DNA of 55,912 nt, from the NCBI GenBank assembly GCA_944381205.1, contig CALWKG010000006.1, positions 1 to 55,912 on the forward strand, read 5' to 3'. The position numbers were made by a program, and so were the translations under genes. This DNA comes from an uncultured Clostridia bacterium (lineage in GTDB: Bacteria > Bacillota > Clostridia > Christensenellales > UBA1242). How positions within the stretch are numbered: the first letter of the stretch is position 1; every line of letters begins with the position of its first letter. The notes under the pieces were generated by a model. That model was not told the DNA's origin, made no database searches, and saw only the letters and a program-made list of their open reading frames with translations. Positions 45,093 through 54,452 of this stretch are shown piece by piece.

Positions 45093-45482
45093 TTATAGTA
45101 AATTGTTAATATTAAACCCCATAAAATAATGACTAAACTCGTTAAAACTTTTTATAATTGATATGTTTTCAACCACAAGTGATTTGTCGTCATTTTGTAA
45201 TGCGGTGCCCAGTTTTATAATGCTTTCGTCCAGGGTTCGTATTTTTTCGTAGTTAGTTAAAAAACAAAGTGTCCGCTTTGAACTTTTCCAAAAATCATTT
45301 AATTTGTTATAATTGTCAAGGTTTTCTTGCGAGTTAATAGTGTCGCTTTCGATTAGGCTTTGTGATAGATTTTGGCTTAGTATAAGTAGGTTGTCGCTTG
45401 TATTGTGCAGTATTAATTCCTCTACAATACAAACACTAACAATTATTAATATAATACAAACAATAATTATGTTTCTTTTCAT
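45093..45482 (-). CDS. DUF4363 family protein
   Basis: 129 aa. One N-terminal membrane helix (residues about 4-24) and a helical extracytoplasmic part with WKSSKRTLCFLTNYEKI, a pattern typical of DUF4363. It overlaps the upstream DUF421 gene by 4 nt (ATGA), a pairing commonly seen in spore-forming Clostridia. The function of the pair is unknown. SD AGAGGT precedes the ATG. Confidence 0.75.
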   Translation of the reverse strand: MKRNIIIVCIILIIVSVCIVEELILHNTSDNLLILSQNLSQSLIESDTINSQENLDNYNKLNDFWKSSKRTLCFLTNYEKIRTLDESIIKLGTALQNDDKSLVVENISIIKSFNEFSHYFMGFNINNLL

Positions 45483-46186
45483 AGGTTTACCTCTACATTA
45501 AAACTTTGTGCCTTTTTATGTTTTTCCTGATAAAAAATTTCACCATTAGTGTTTATCGTTAGTATTAGTACGTCAGAAATACTTTTAGTATTTTGTTTTT
45601 TTATAATGCTATTTAAAAAATCTACATCTAAATTTAGATTTTTTAAGTTGTCGTTTACAATTTTTCCGTCATTAATCAAAATAACGTTTAGGGTTGTCTC
45701 TGCCGTTTTAACTTTCAAATCTTCTTTTGTAGCAGGTGATAGATTTTGTTTTAACAAAACACTTATAACCCCATTTGTTTCAACAATGGCATAGGCAACG
45801 TCTTGTAGGTTAAAGCATTGGACAGCCCTTAGACCTTCGGTTAAGTCGTTAAGTGTCATATTTAGTTGCTGTAAAGCCTTATAATTAATTCCGTTTTTGT
45901 CTATTACGATTATTGGTCTGCCGTTTAAAATCTTTCTAAATGTAATGCTTTTTTTGTTAAGTATGGTGAGCAAGTGATGTAAGACAACCAGTGTAAGCAG
46001 TGGTATTATGCCAAAAACTAGCGGAATAGAAACATCGCTCATAGGGATACAAGCCAAATCGGCAATAATAAAAGTTACAACCAATTCAAATGGTTGCATA
46101 TCTCCGATTTGTCGTTTGCCCATAAGGCGCACTGCGATAAGTACAATAATATATATAATAATAGAACGCAAAACAAGAGTTATCAT
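45479..46186 (-). CDS. DUF421 (YetF-like) membrane protein
   Basis: 235 aa. Three N-terminal membrane helices are followed by a cytoplasmic domain. The conserved block AVRLMGKRQIGDMQPFELVV near residues 18-37 and the GRPIIVIDKNG segment near 100 identify the DUF421/YetF family. It is translationally coupled to the DUF4363 gene. Function unknown. A ribosome site is weak (AGAAGA). Confidence 0.85.
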   Translation of the reverse strand: MITLVLRSIIIYIIVLIAVRLMGKRQIGDMQPFELVVTFIIADLACIPMSDVSIPLVFGIIPLLTLVVLHHLLTILNKKSITFRKILNGRPIIVIDKNGINYKALQQLNMTLNDLTEGLRAVQCFNLQDVAYAIVETNGVISVLLKQNLSPATKEDLKVKTAETTLNVILINDGKIVNDNLKNLNLDVDFLNSIIKKQNTKSISDVLILTINTNGEIFYQEKHKKAQSFNVEVNL

Positions 46187-46706
46187 ATAAATATCTTCTG
46201 TAAAAAAAGACTATTTATGTGTAGAAAATTAATTTTTAATGTAAGCAATACTCTTATAAGTAAATCAAAAAAACGATAAATATCTTAGAAACAATAATCT
46301 AGATAAAAAATTCTTATTAGCATATCAAAAAAGTAAAATTTTAACAGTCAGTATGTTTGTTTTTCGTTTTTTTTATAATTTAAGACATAAATCATTATTA
46401 TGTTAACATTGTTTTTTGTTATTTTGAACTTGATTTTTGTGATTTTTCAAAAAAATCTCCCTACTTTGTAGATTGACACCCATAAGACTTATTGTTATTT
46501 GTACTATTTATTATGGCTTCCTTTGCTAGCAATGTTTTTATTGTTAATTAGGAAGATATCAGGTTGCGACATATATCATTTTTCTAAAATTCCACGTGTA
46601 AAAAAGATAAAATTAAACGGGAAACGGAATTTTGTATACTGCCGATAATTTTTTAATCCTATTTAATTCAAACCTTGAAAAAATTGATTGAGCAATCTTA
46701 CAAATC
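46187..46706. other. Intergenic region between the DUF421 and flippase genes
   Basis: 520 nt with no supported gene. AAAATTCC near 46591 and GGAATTTT near 46627 could pair over a ~35-nt loop. No T-run follows directly, and no RNA family is recognised. Confidence 0.4.
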
Positions 46707-48224
46707 TTATTTGTTGTTTTTTTGTACTTTTTTGTTAAATAATTTTTTAAATTCAAACAAAGAGAAGTTATAAAGATTAAAGATTAGCCCAAAAGTTAGG
46801 TAAAAAACCATCGCAAATATACAGGCAAACATTAGGGAAAAGAATAATTGTACGATGTTGCTAAAAATATTAAAACTCCATTTTGCAATTAGGATAGAAG
46901 GCAGTGAACACAGTATGGATTTTAAAAAGTAGATTAAGTTAAAGAAATTGTCCTTTAATTTTTTATTCAACATTAAAATGTTTAAAAAACTTGCTAATCC
47001 CAAACATAAAATCATACCATAAGTCAAAGCCATTATCCCCAGGTAATTCGTTAAAAATAATACAAAAACAAATAAAATTATGGCACTAATTAAGTAATTA
47101 GCAAATCCCTTCACCTCTAAGTTTAACGCATTTAGGCAAGATGTTGTAATAGAACTAACACAAATTGGGACTATTAACATACAAGCACGCGAGAGATATA
47201 TACCGCTTTGAGTGTTGTTGTAAAAAAATTGACCTATTGGAACTCCAAGGGCAAAGTAAAGCGGAATAAATAAAAATGATATAAATATAGCAAATTTTAT
47301 GGAAAAATTTATTCGTTTTTTTATTTCAATATAATCCGCTCTTATAATCGCAGATGACAAATCCGGTATTATTGTCATTGCCAGTGACCCTGTCAAAGTA
47401 GATGGAACATATAGAAGTGGGAAGGTCATACCTACTGCAATCCCCAATATAGATAGGGCTTGCTCATTTGTATAGCCAATAGATACAAGTTTTAGTGGAA
47501 TGATTACAGAAATAACCGGCATAAGCAGGCTAGATAAAACTCTAACTATGGTAATAGGAGTAGCACTCTTTACAACTAATTTAAAGTTGTTTTTTGGATT
47601 TTTAAATTTTCCGCCCTGTTTTAGATAAATAATTAAAACAATTATGCTAGATACAACGCAGGATATTACGTATGCAATACTTGTTAAAAATACTTTTTCT
47701 AATGCAAAGTTAAAAACACCTAAAAATAAAATGGTCAGGGTCATTCTGATAACCTGCTCAATAAATTCAGTTACCGCACCCAAAAAGTACTTTTTATGTC
47801 CCCATAAATTGCCCCGCAACACTGAATACACGCACGAAAAAACCAAAGTTGGCAGTAAAATAAATAATATTGTCAAACATCTTTGGTCGGTAAATAATTT
47901 TGCAAACACATTGTGAAAAATCAATACAATCAAGTTTATTGTAATAGCGGTTATAAACCCTAAAATTATAGCACTAGTGGTCACACTAAACTCATTTTTT
48001 CTATCTGAATTTCCAATTTTAGCAGTTTCTTTACTCACAATTAAAGGTAACCCGCTAGAAATAAATGTTTCTAACACCATAAATACAGAAAAGGCGATTT
48101 GATAAACTCCCAAGCCTTCTGCTCCTACCAAGCGTGACAAGAAAATTCTAAACAAAAAGCCCATTAGTCTAGTAAGTACAGAAAAAGAAGTTAGTACCAT
48201 AATTGCTTTAAAAAGTTTTTTCAA
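46707..48224 (-). CDS. SpoVB/MurJ-like polysaccharide or lipid flippase
   Basis: 505 aa from TTG 48224. AGGAG at 48237-48233 gives an ideal 8-nt spacing to this codon; the in-frame ATG at 48242 would add six residues but lacks a ribosome site. About 13-14 hydrophobic helices are present. The start MKKLFKAIMVLTSFSVLTRL and the following FRIFLSRLVGAEGLGVYQIA are the SpoVB/PST-MATE (MVF) family signature. The likely role is flipping of lipid-linked cell-wall or polysaccharide precursors, possibly in spore cortex formation if the organism sporulates. Confidence 0.82.
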   Translation of the reverse strand: MKKLFKAIMVLTSFSVLTRLMGFLFRIFLSRLVGAEGLGVYQIAFSVFMVLETFISSGLPLIVSKETAKIGNSDRKNEFSVTTSAIILGFITAITINLIVLIFHNVFAKLFTDQRCLTILFILLPTLVFSCVYSVLRGNLWGHKKYFLGAVTEFIEQVIRMTLTILFLGVFNFALEKVFLTSIAYVISCVVSSIIVLIIYLKQGGKFKNPKNNFKLVVKSATPITIVRVLSSLLMPVISVIIPLKLVSIGYTNEQALSILGIAVGMTFPLLYVPSTLTGSLAMTIIPDLSSAIIRADYIEIKKRINFSIKFAIFISFLFIPLYFALGVPIGQFFYNNTQSGIYLSRACMLIVPICVSSITTSCLNALNLEVKGFANYLISAIILFVFVLFLTNYLGIMALTYGMILCLGLASFLNILMLNKKLKDNFFNLIYFLKSILCSLPSILIAKWSFNIFSNIVQLFFSLMFACIFAMVFYLTFGLIFNLYNFSLFEFKKLFNKKVQKNNK

Positions 48225-48296
48225 GTGTTTTTCTCCTAACATTTTTAATACATATTTATTGTAGAAGTTAATTCATAATGCAAAAAAGGAGAAAAA

Positions 48297-48599
48297 ATGC
48301 AAAGTATAGATGTCTTAGAAAAATATCTTACCTATGAAGTGGTAAAAATTAAAGAAAAAACAACGGTGCAAGATTATTCTCGTAAAGAAAATATACCATT
48401 AGTTAACATTATTTGTGAAAGTCAGGATTTAGATGTAGGGGACATAATAATTTTAAAAAATATAGATAAGCATCTGCACATTGTCCTTCCACTAGAAACT
48501 TTATCTAGTATTGCAAAAAAATATAATGTGAGCGAAGAAGATATTAAGAGTTTTAATCATATTGAAAAAGTTTTTATCGGACAACATTTGTATATATAG
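48297..48599 (+). CDS. Small LysM-domain protein
   Basis: 100 aa. The C-terminal ~50 residues form a LysM module (HIVLPLETLSSIAKKYNVSE ... IGQHLYI). The N-terminal half looks like a degenerate LysM (YEVVKIKEKTTVQDYSRKEN). There is no signal peptide, so despite the peptidoglycan-binding fold it may act inside the cell or in spore layers. AAAGGAG precedes the ATG. It is divergent from the SpoVB-like gene. Confidence 0.75.
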   Translation: MQSIDVLEKYLTYEVVKIKEKTTVQDYSRKENIPLVNIICESQDLDVGDIIILKNIDKHLHIVLPLETLSSIAKKYNVSEEDIKSFNHIEKVFIGQHLYI

Positions 48600-48650
48600 T
48601 TGCAAAAGTGATTAATAATAGTTATAATAATCATTGGAGTTTATTAAATT

Positions 48651-49778
48651 ATGATTGAAATTAAAGAAGTAATAAACAAAAATGATATAAAAAAATTTGT
48701 GGATTTTCCACATAAATTATATAAAAACAACCCGCACTTTGTTCCTTTTTTAAATGTGGACGAAATTAATAAGTTTGATGCAAAAAAAAATGAATCCTTT
48801 GAAGATTGCGATACAAAATGTTTTTTAGCATATAAAGATGGGGAATTAGTTGGTAGAATAGCTGGAATTATTCAAAAAGCCTATAACGAAAAAGCAGGGC
48901 AAAAAAGGGTTAGATTTTCCAGATTTGATTGTATAAACGATACCGAAGTATCTAGGGCCTTGTTTAGTAAAGTAGAGTCTTGGGCAAAAGATAAGGGAAT
49001 GGAAATTATCCACGGACCTATGGGGTATAACGATTTAGATAGAGAAGGGCTTTTAATAGAAGGCTTTGACCAAATGTCTACTTTTGAAGAACAATACAAC
49101 TTTCCGTATTACGCAAATTTAATTGAAGATTACGGCTTTAAAAAAGAAGTTGACTGGGTAGAATTTAGGCTTTTTGCCCCAAAGGGTGTTAACGAAAGGA
49201 TAGAACGTATTGCCAATATCGCTTCAAAAAGGTACAAACTAAAACTAGTTGTTCCTACCACTATTAAAAGTTTTATAAAACTTTATAAGGACGATTTTTT
49301 TGATACACTTGATGCAGCCTATTCAAATTTATACGGGGTAGTGCCTTTTAAGTCGGAAAAAATGAAAAATGCTGTAATTTCCCAATTTAGTCTTATTTTA
49401 AGCAAAGATTATGTCGTTGGTGTTGTAAACGAAGAGGGCAAACTTATTGCTTTTGGATTGGCATTTCCGTCATTATCAGAGTCTGTAAATAAGAGCAGGG
49501 GCAAACTTTTACCTTTTGGTATTTTCAGGATATTAAAGCAGATAAAGTCGCCTAATTCAATAGACCTTGGACTAATTGCAATAAGACCTGAATATCAAAA
49601 TAAAGGTGTAAATGCTATGATTTTGTCCTATCTTATAAAGGGAATGATAAGTCATGGTATAGAGTATGCCGAAACAAATCTTATGCTAGAATATAACACC
49701 AAAATCCAAAGTCAGTGGAGTATGTTTGATTATATCCAGCACAAACGTAGAAGGAGTTATTATAAGGAAATAAAATAG
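48651..49778 (+). CDS. GNAT-superfamily protein (YghO-like)
   Basis: 375 aa. The N-terminus, with FVDFPHKLYKNNPHFVPFL, and the following block HGPMGYNDLDREGLLIEGF (about 122-140) are characteristic of a widespread family annotated as N-acetyltransferase/YghO. The C-terminal acetyl-CoA-binding-like segment is LGLIAIRPEYQNKGVNAMIL, and the protein ends QHKRRRSYYKE. Substrate unknown. Confidence 0.78.
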   Translation: MIEIKEVINKNDIKKFVDFPHKLYKNNPHFVPFLNVDEINKFDAKKNESFEDCDTKCFLAYKDGELVGRIAGIIQKAYNEKAGQKRVRFSRFDCINDTEVSRALFSKVESWAKDKGMEIIHGPMGYNDLDREGLLIEGFDQMSTFEEQYNFPYYANLIEDYGFKKEVDWVEFRLFAPKGVNERIERIANIASKRYKLKLVVPTTIKSFIKLYKDDFFDTLDAAYSNLYGVVPFKSEKMKNAVISQFSLILSKDYVVGVVNEEGKLIAFGLAFPSLSESVNKSRGKLLPFGIFRILKQIKSPNSIDLGLIAIRPEYQNKGVNAMILSYLIKGMISHGIEYAETNLMLEYNTKIQSQWSMFDYIQHKRRRSYYKEIK

Positions 49779-49811
49779 GATTTTCTAAAACATCTTTTAT
49801 ATTTAGAGTTT

Positions 49812-49851
49812 AAAAAAGTATAGTCTATGATTTCAAAAACTATACTTTTTT
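49812..49851 (+). terminator. Terminator of the GNAT gene
   Basis: AAAAAGTATAGT and ACTATACTTTTT form a 12-bp stem with a ~14-nt loop, ending in T-rich sequence. Confidence 0.8.
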
Positions 49852-50003
49852 ATACGGGTCTTAGTTGGAAATTAAAAAACATTTACATTTGACCCTAAAA
49901 AATTATTAGAATTTATTTTTAATAAATTCATAATAAAAATTTTATGTGTATTTATAAAAATTAGTATAGTAAGGCTAAATTACTAAGTTTAATTACATTA
50001 ATT

Positions 50004-50047
50004 AGATAAAAAAATACGAAGATTTTTTTCTTCGTATTTTTTAAATT
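50004..50047 (-). terminator. Terminator of the 1025-aa surface protein (bidirectional form)
   Basis: AAAATACGAAGA (50011-50022) and TCTTCGTATTTT (50029-50040) make a 12-bp stem. T-runs flank it on both strands. Confidence 0.8.
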
Positions 50048-53000
50048 TTACTTTGTTTCTTTTTGGCCATCTTCTTTGTTTAAGTCTTTTAAATGTTCTT
50101 GTTCTTTTGCTCGTTTAATTTCTCTGCGTTCTTCTATTTTAGCATTGTTTTCATCTTCTAGATATACTATCGCGGAGTTAATATACTCTATTCTATCTAT
50201 TAATTTATTAGATTTTTTAGTAAACTCTTTATACAATTTGTTGTCAGTGTCTTCATTAGTTTGAGTATTTTGTTCGTATTCCTGCTTTAATACTTCGTAT
50301 TCTTTTTGAAGATTTTCAAGTTCTAATTTTAATCTACTTAAATTTTCTTCTCTTTTTAATTTTAAATTTGTTTTAAGGTTTAATTCGTTAACGTCATCAG
50401 TTGTCTTACTGTACTCAGTTTTTTCAAGTTTTTCGGTTTGTTTCTTCTTAGGTATTCTCCTAATTAATACACCCGCTATTGCAAATATAAGTGCTAGTAC
50501 AAGAAGTATTGAAGATGCTAAAATCCAAATATTTACAGGCAACTCATCTGGGTTTGTAGTATCTTCTGTTTCGTCATCAGTAGTAATTTCAATAACGTCT
50601 GACACAATAGTAGTTTCATTTGCTGTAATATTTGCGTAATCTTCCTCATCAACTTGTTGTACTGTTAAATCGTCAAAGTAAGCGCTACCAGATGTGGAGT
50701 TATCTTCCGTTCCCAGTCCAAGTAAAACTTTTACAGTTATAGAGTCCTTCGCAAGTAAATACATAGAATATTTTGTATAGCCGTTAGTTTCGTTATTTGC
50801 CTGTGTTACGATGTTTACAAATTTGTTTGTGTTTTCATTATCTTCGTCTACAACCACTTTGCCATCGCTATCAATATTAACAATTTCAAAGTAAGCCCCG
50901 CCATTGCCTTCAATAATATTAGTTTTTATCCAAACAGAAATTTCATAATAATTGTCTGCGTTTAGGGAATAGGAGTAGTCAGAAATAACTGTTTGATAAC
51001 CATCTATATTGTTTATTTGTAAAACTTTGTCATCAGGAGCATTTGGTCTAGTAGTGGTAGAAATTACAGAAAAGTTGCTTTCGGAAGACTGATAATCACT
51101 AAAACCTGCAAAGGAAGAAAAACTGTTTGTAGCAAAATCAACGTAACAGCAGTTGTCACCAGTCATATCTTTGATGGTGAGTTCTTCTTCAACGGTTACG
51201 TTATCAACACTATCAAAGAACGCAAAAGCATTTTCTCCGCCATTAACCCCAAGTATCAATTTGTAGTCTGTTAGGGAAGAAATACCATTTTTCACGTAAA
51301 TGTATTGCATTTCCCACTTGCCATTTGTAGTAATATGTTCCAAACTTGCAACTACTTTGCCATCTTTGTCAACAAGTCTAATAAAAGCACTTGCGTTTTG
51401 AGTATTAACCCCAACCTGTATTTTAGATATATTATTGCTCTCGCTATTGTTGTTCGACCCAAACCCATCAATACTATCGCTTGTGAAATAGGCTTCACTC
51501 TGGTTGTTGTTTCTTATCATAAGAACATTTTCATTAGGGGCACCATAAGGATAGTAAGCATTATTGTATCCCGGGTTTATTGGATTCCCAAAGTTTTTGG
51601 AGTCATTAACAAAAAATTTATCTTCAACCCTAATTATCCCACCTTGGTCGCCAGACTTTGATGTAAAAGTCCAATCTTGCGGTTTAAGAGGATAGATAAG
51701 GTTGTAATCTTGATTGTCGCTAAGGTTAAAATCCCCATTAGAGATATTTTCCACATTAGAATAAGCACTAGAAAAATCTAGGATATTAGTTGTGCCAATT
51801 TCGGCAGATGAAATTGGTGTTAAAGTAATGTCATCTATTATTGCCCAACCAGAACCATTACCTAATGATATTTCAATCCCAAAACTACTTTCTTTATCTA
51901 TAGCACCTTTTATATACATAGTTATTTTTGAAAAACCATTAATGTTTTCGATGCCGTCATCGGACTTTTGATTTGTTATTTCCAGTGTAGAAATATAGTT
52001 AGTGTCGTCTTCTGACAAATCTCCATTATCTGGGACAAGTTTAATCGTTACCCCATCACCAGAAAGATTTCCCGTTTTTAGTAATAGCGATAATTGGTAA
52101 AAAGAGTGCTGTGGTATTGTTATTAGATTATTGTCGGCATTTTTAACAGTGGAAGTTGCGCTTTCTTGATTTAACAGCAGTAGGGAATACTGATTTCCGT
52201 AAACAAATGTTCTTGCTGGGTAACCAGTTACGTCAGGGAATGCCGTTTTTATTTTACTGTTTATTTCGTCTGTGGATAAAACATTTACACTATCATTTTG
52301 GCTATTAGTTTCAAAACCAGACAAATCTCCGCTTTCAAAGTTGCTGTTTTCAAAACTATTGGCATTTGGCCTATTGTCACTCAAATCTATTTTAACAAGA
52401 TTTGTGCTTTCTAGTGTGCTCTCAAAGTCTTGGTTTGAGATTTCATAAATTTTAATATTGTCATAAAAAACTGCTTTTAAGGTTTGGTCACTACCATTTG
52501 AACTATTAAATCCAAGATTTATTACAAGGTTGTTTTTAGACAAGGAATCGGTTGCAATAAGCATTTTGTATTCTCTCCAACCTTGATATTGAATGTTGCT
52601 AAAAGCAGTGTAAGATTGGGTATCAAAACTCATTCGAATACTGCCCGATGCGTTGCTAGTCGTTTTGGCATAAAGGGAAATTTCGTAAAATTTATCCGCG
52701 TATAAACTAACACTTTTGCTTTGTGCTTGGGCGTGAGAAGATGCCTTAGATGCAAACATAAGCATATGGTAATCAGTTGCATCGTTAATTTGTTCTGCTC
52801 TTTCTGGATTAGTGGATAATCCGTAGGAGTTATTATCCTTAAAATCGTCTTCGTTTACACTTATAACTCCACTTACAACACTTGCGTCTTTGGTAATTGT
52901 CCAGCCATCATCGTCGGTTAGCAAATAAGGGGTGCCAGTTTCATTTCCCCTAGAATAACTGGTAAAGTTGCCATTTTCGATAGAAATATCCGCCTTTTCA

Positions 53001-53125
53001 TAATAAAAGTATGCCTGAGCCTTAAAAAAGCCTAGCACACTTGCAAGGTTAGAAAACGCAAATAAAGACACCGCAACTAAAATTGCAATGATTATTTGTT
53101 TTGTTTTGATAGATATTGTTCTCAT
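50048..53125 (-). CDS. Giant surface protein with repeated carbohydrate-binding-like modules and C-terminal anchor
   Basis: 1025 aa from ATG 53125, chosen because GAGGA lies about 7 nt upstream. The signal peptide is about residues 1-33. The ectodomain contains several ~150-200-aa beta modules. Each opens with an N-G/S-N/D-F element (ENGNFTS, ENSNFESGD, SNGDFNL) and carries FYQLSLLLKT- or YEISVWIKT-type strands, as in galactose-binding/CBM4_9-like folds. One membrane helix lies near 860-885. A ~140-aa charged coiled-coil cytoplasmic tail follows, with no LPxTG. A role in glycan or surface binding is inferred from the fold resemblance only. Confidence 0.7.
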   Translation of the reverse strand: MRTISIKTKQIIIAILVAVSLFAFSNLASVLGFFKAQAYFYYEKADISIENGNFTSYSRGNETGTPYLLTDDDGWTITKDASVVSGVISVNEDDFKDNNSYGLSTNPERAEQINDATDYHMLMFASKASSHAQAQSKSVSLYADKFYEISLYAKTTSNASGSIRMSFDTQSYTAFSNIQYQGWREYKMLIATDSLSKNNLVINLGFNSSNGSDQTLKAVFYDNIKIYEISNQDFESTLESTNLVKIDLSDNRPNANSFENSNFESGDLSGFETNSQNDSVNVLSTDEINSKIKTAFPDVTGYPARTFVYGNQYSLLLLNQESATSTVKNADNNLITIPQHSFYQLSLLLKTGNLSGDGVTIKLVPDNGDLSEDDTNYISTLEITNQKSDDGIENINGFSKITMYIKGAIDKESSFGIEISLGNGSGWAIIDDITLTPISSAEIGTTNILDFSSAYSNVENISNGDFNLSDNQDYNLIYPLKPQDWTFTSKSGDQGGIIRVEDKFFVNDSKNFGNPINPGYNNAYYPYGAPNENVLMIRNNNQSEAYFTSDSIDGFGSNNNSESNNISKIQVGVNTQNASAFIRLVDKDGKVVASLEHITTNGKWEMQYIYVKNGISSLTDYKLILGVNGGENAFAFFDSVDNVTVEEELTIKDMTGDNCCYVDFATNSFSSFAGFSDYQSSESNFSVISTTTRPNAPDDKVLQINNIDGYQTVISDYSYSLNADNYYEISVWIKTNIIEGNGGAYFEIVNIDSDGKVVVDEDNENTNKFVNIVTQANNETNGYTKYSMYLLAKDSITVKVLLGLGTEDNSTSGSAYFDDLTVQQVDEEDYANITANETTIVSDVIEITTDDETEDTTNPDELPVNIWILASSILLVLALIFAIAGVLIRRIPKKKQTEKLEKTEYSKTTDDVNELNLKTNLKLKREENLSRLKLELENLQKEYEVLKQEYEQNTQTNEDTDNKLYKEFTKKSNKLIDRIEYINSAIVYLEDENNAKIEERREIKRAKEQEHLKDLNKEDGQKETK

Positions 53126-53298
53126 AAAAAATCCTCGTAAATAATATTTTTTGCACACTTTGTTTTTTGAGCAAAATACAACTATTGCATTATATAATAT
53201 AACCGATTAAATTGCAAATAATTTTTGCCCTTTATGGCGGTTTTTATTCTAAAATCCAATATATTATTTTTGAATAAAAATTGAGCATAATAACTAAT

Positions 53299-53655
53299 AT
53301 GAAACACAAATTTCTATTGTTTGTCTTGTGCGCGTTGCTAGTGGGGGCGGTAAATGGCTTTTTTGGTGGCGGGGGTGGTATGTTGTGTATTCCTATCTTA
53401 AAAAAAGTACTTAATTTATGTGATAAAAATGCTCACGCAAGTACGATTTTTATTATGTCTGTTATTAGTATCCCAACTTTGATTATTTATTTGTGCCTTT
53501 TACCAGTTGATATAGTTGTAACAACTTATGTCACAATAGGCTCAATTATCGGTGGTGGAATTGGAAGTCTTATCTTAAAAAAAATAGACAACAAAAGTTT
53601 AAATTTGTTTTTTGTTATCTTATTGTTAGCCTGTGCAATACGATGTTTTGTCTAG
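53299..53655 (+). CDS. TauE/SafE (TSUP) transporter, N-terminal half-protein
   Basis: 118 aa from ATG 53299; an in-frame TTG at 53281 has no support. Four hydrophobic helices are present, and the TSUP repeat signature is GFFGGGGGMLCIPIL (about 19-33). The full family is ~250 aa with two such repeats. Here only one is present, and the second is encoded by the gene at 53832. A CATAAT box 7 nt upstream suggests a near-leaderless mRNA, but no good -35 is seen. The substrate (sulfite, sulfonates or other anions) is unknown. Confidence 0.75.
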   Translation: MKHKFLLFVLCALLVGAVNGFFGGGGGMLCIPILKKVLNLCDKNAHASTIFIMSVISIPTLIIYLCLLPVDIVVTTYVTIGSIIGGGIGSLILKKIDNKSLNLFFVILLLACAIRCFV

Positions 53656-53831
53656 AAAAACAAACAACCTTAATAATAAAATTTGAGTGATTAATGAGGT
53701 TTTTATAAAGAATAAATTAGATTTTAATTCAAAAAAATAGAAATAAAAGATTATTTTTTATTGCTATTCAAATCTTCTTGATAAAAAAAAGTAAAACAAG
53801 TTGACAAAATACAACAAAAAAGGGGAATAAA

Positions 53832-54185
53832 ATGCTTTTTATATTAATAGGATTAATTTCGGGAATTTTAAGCGGTATGGGACTAGGTGGAGTATTGATA
53901 CCACTATTAAGTTTGCTTTCGGTTACACAAAAGTCAGCCCAATTAATAAACGTTATAGCCTTTATTTTAATGACTATTTTGGTAACTTACATTAATGTAA
54001 AAAATAAGTTAGTAGAGATTTTTCCGTCCATAATATTTGCCTTTTTTGGAGTACTGTCGTCTTTGTTTTTTTCGTTTGTTGCGTGCTTAATTGATGAAAA
54101 AATTTTAAGGACTTTATTCGGGTTTTTTTTGTGCTTTATGGCATTAACTCAACTAATATCTTTTGTCTTAAAGTACAAAAAATAA
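53832..54185 (+). CDS. TauE/SafE (TSUP) transporter, second half-protein
   Basis: 117 aa with four hydrophobic helices and the repeat signature LISGILSGMGLGGVLIPLLS near residues 6-25. It has its own ATG and an AAGGGG ribosome site, 176 nt after the first half-gene. Together the two would form the usual two-repeat transporter as a heterodimer (inference). Confidence 0.75.
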   Translation: MLFILIGLISGILSGMGLGGVLIPLLSLLSVTQKSAQLINVIAFILMTILVTYINVKNKLVEIFPSIIFAFFGVLSSLFFSFVACLIDEKILRTLFGFFLCFMALTQLISFVLKYKK

Positions 54186-54192
54186 AAACTTC

Positions 54193-54221
54193 TTTACAAC
54201 CTTTAAAAAATCGTGTAGTAT
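54193..54221 (+). promoter_or_regulatory. Promoter of the ferredoxin gene
   Basis: TTTACA at 54193-54198, 17-nt spacer, TAGTAT at 54216-54221. A short leader with AGGAGG at 54236-54241 precedes ATG 54251. Confidence 0.65.
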
Positions 54222-54250
54222 ATTTGTGTTAGTTTAGGAGGCTAAGAATT

Positions 54251-54418
54251 ATGGTTGATAAGGAAAAATGTATTGGCTGTGGCGCTTGTGAGGGTGCTTG
54301 TCCTGTGGGTGCTATTACCATAAAAGATGGAAAGTCAGAGATTGATAAGTCCAAGTGCATTAAATGTCACACTTGCGAGGGGATTTGCCCTGTGGAAGCA
54401 ATTAAAATAGAAGACTAA
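54251..54418 (+). CDS. 2[4Fe-4S] ferredoxin
   Basis: 55 aa. Two CxxCxxCxxxCP motifs: C7, C10, C13, C17 (CIGCGACEGACP) and C36, C39, C42, C46 (CIKCHTCEGICP). This is a clostridial-type low-potential electron carrier. AGGAGG with good spacing and its own promoter suggest high expression. Confidence 0.95.
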   Translation: MVDKEKCIGCGACEGACPVGAITIKDGKSEIDKSKCIKCHTCEGICPVEAIKIED

Positions 54419-54452
54419 GCATTGTTTTGTTATTGTATAAAAGGGGAATATT

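Noticed and set aside
53299-54185. Frameshifted single TauE/SafE gene
   Set aside because: A 176-nt gap with stops, and a separate start with a good ribosome site for the second half, argue for two genes.
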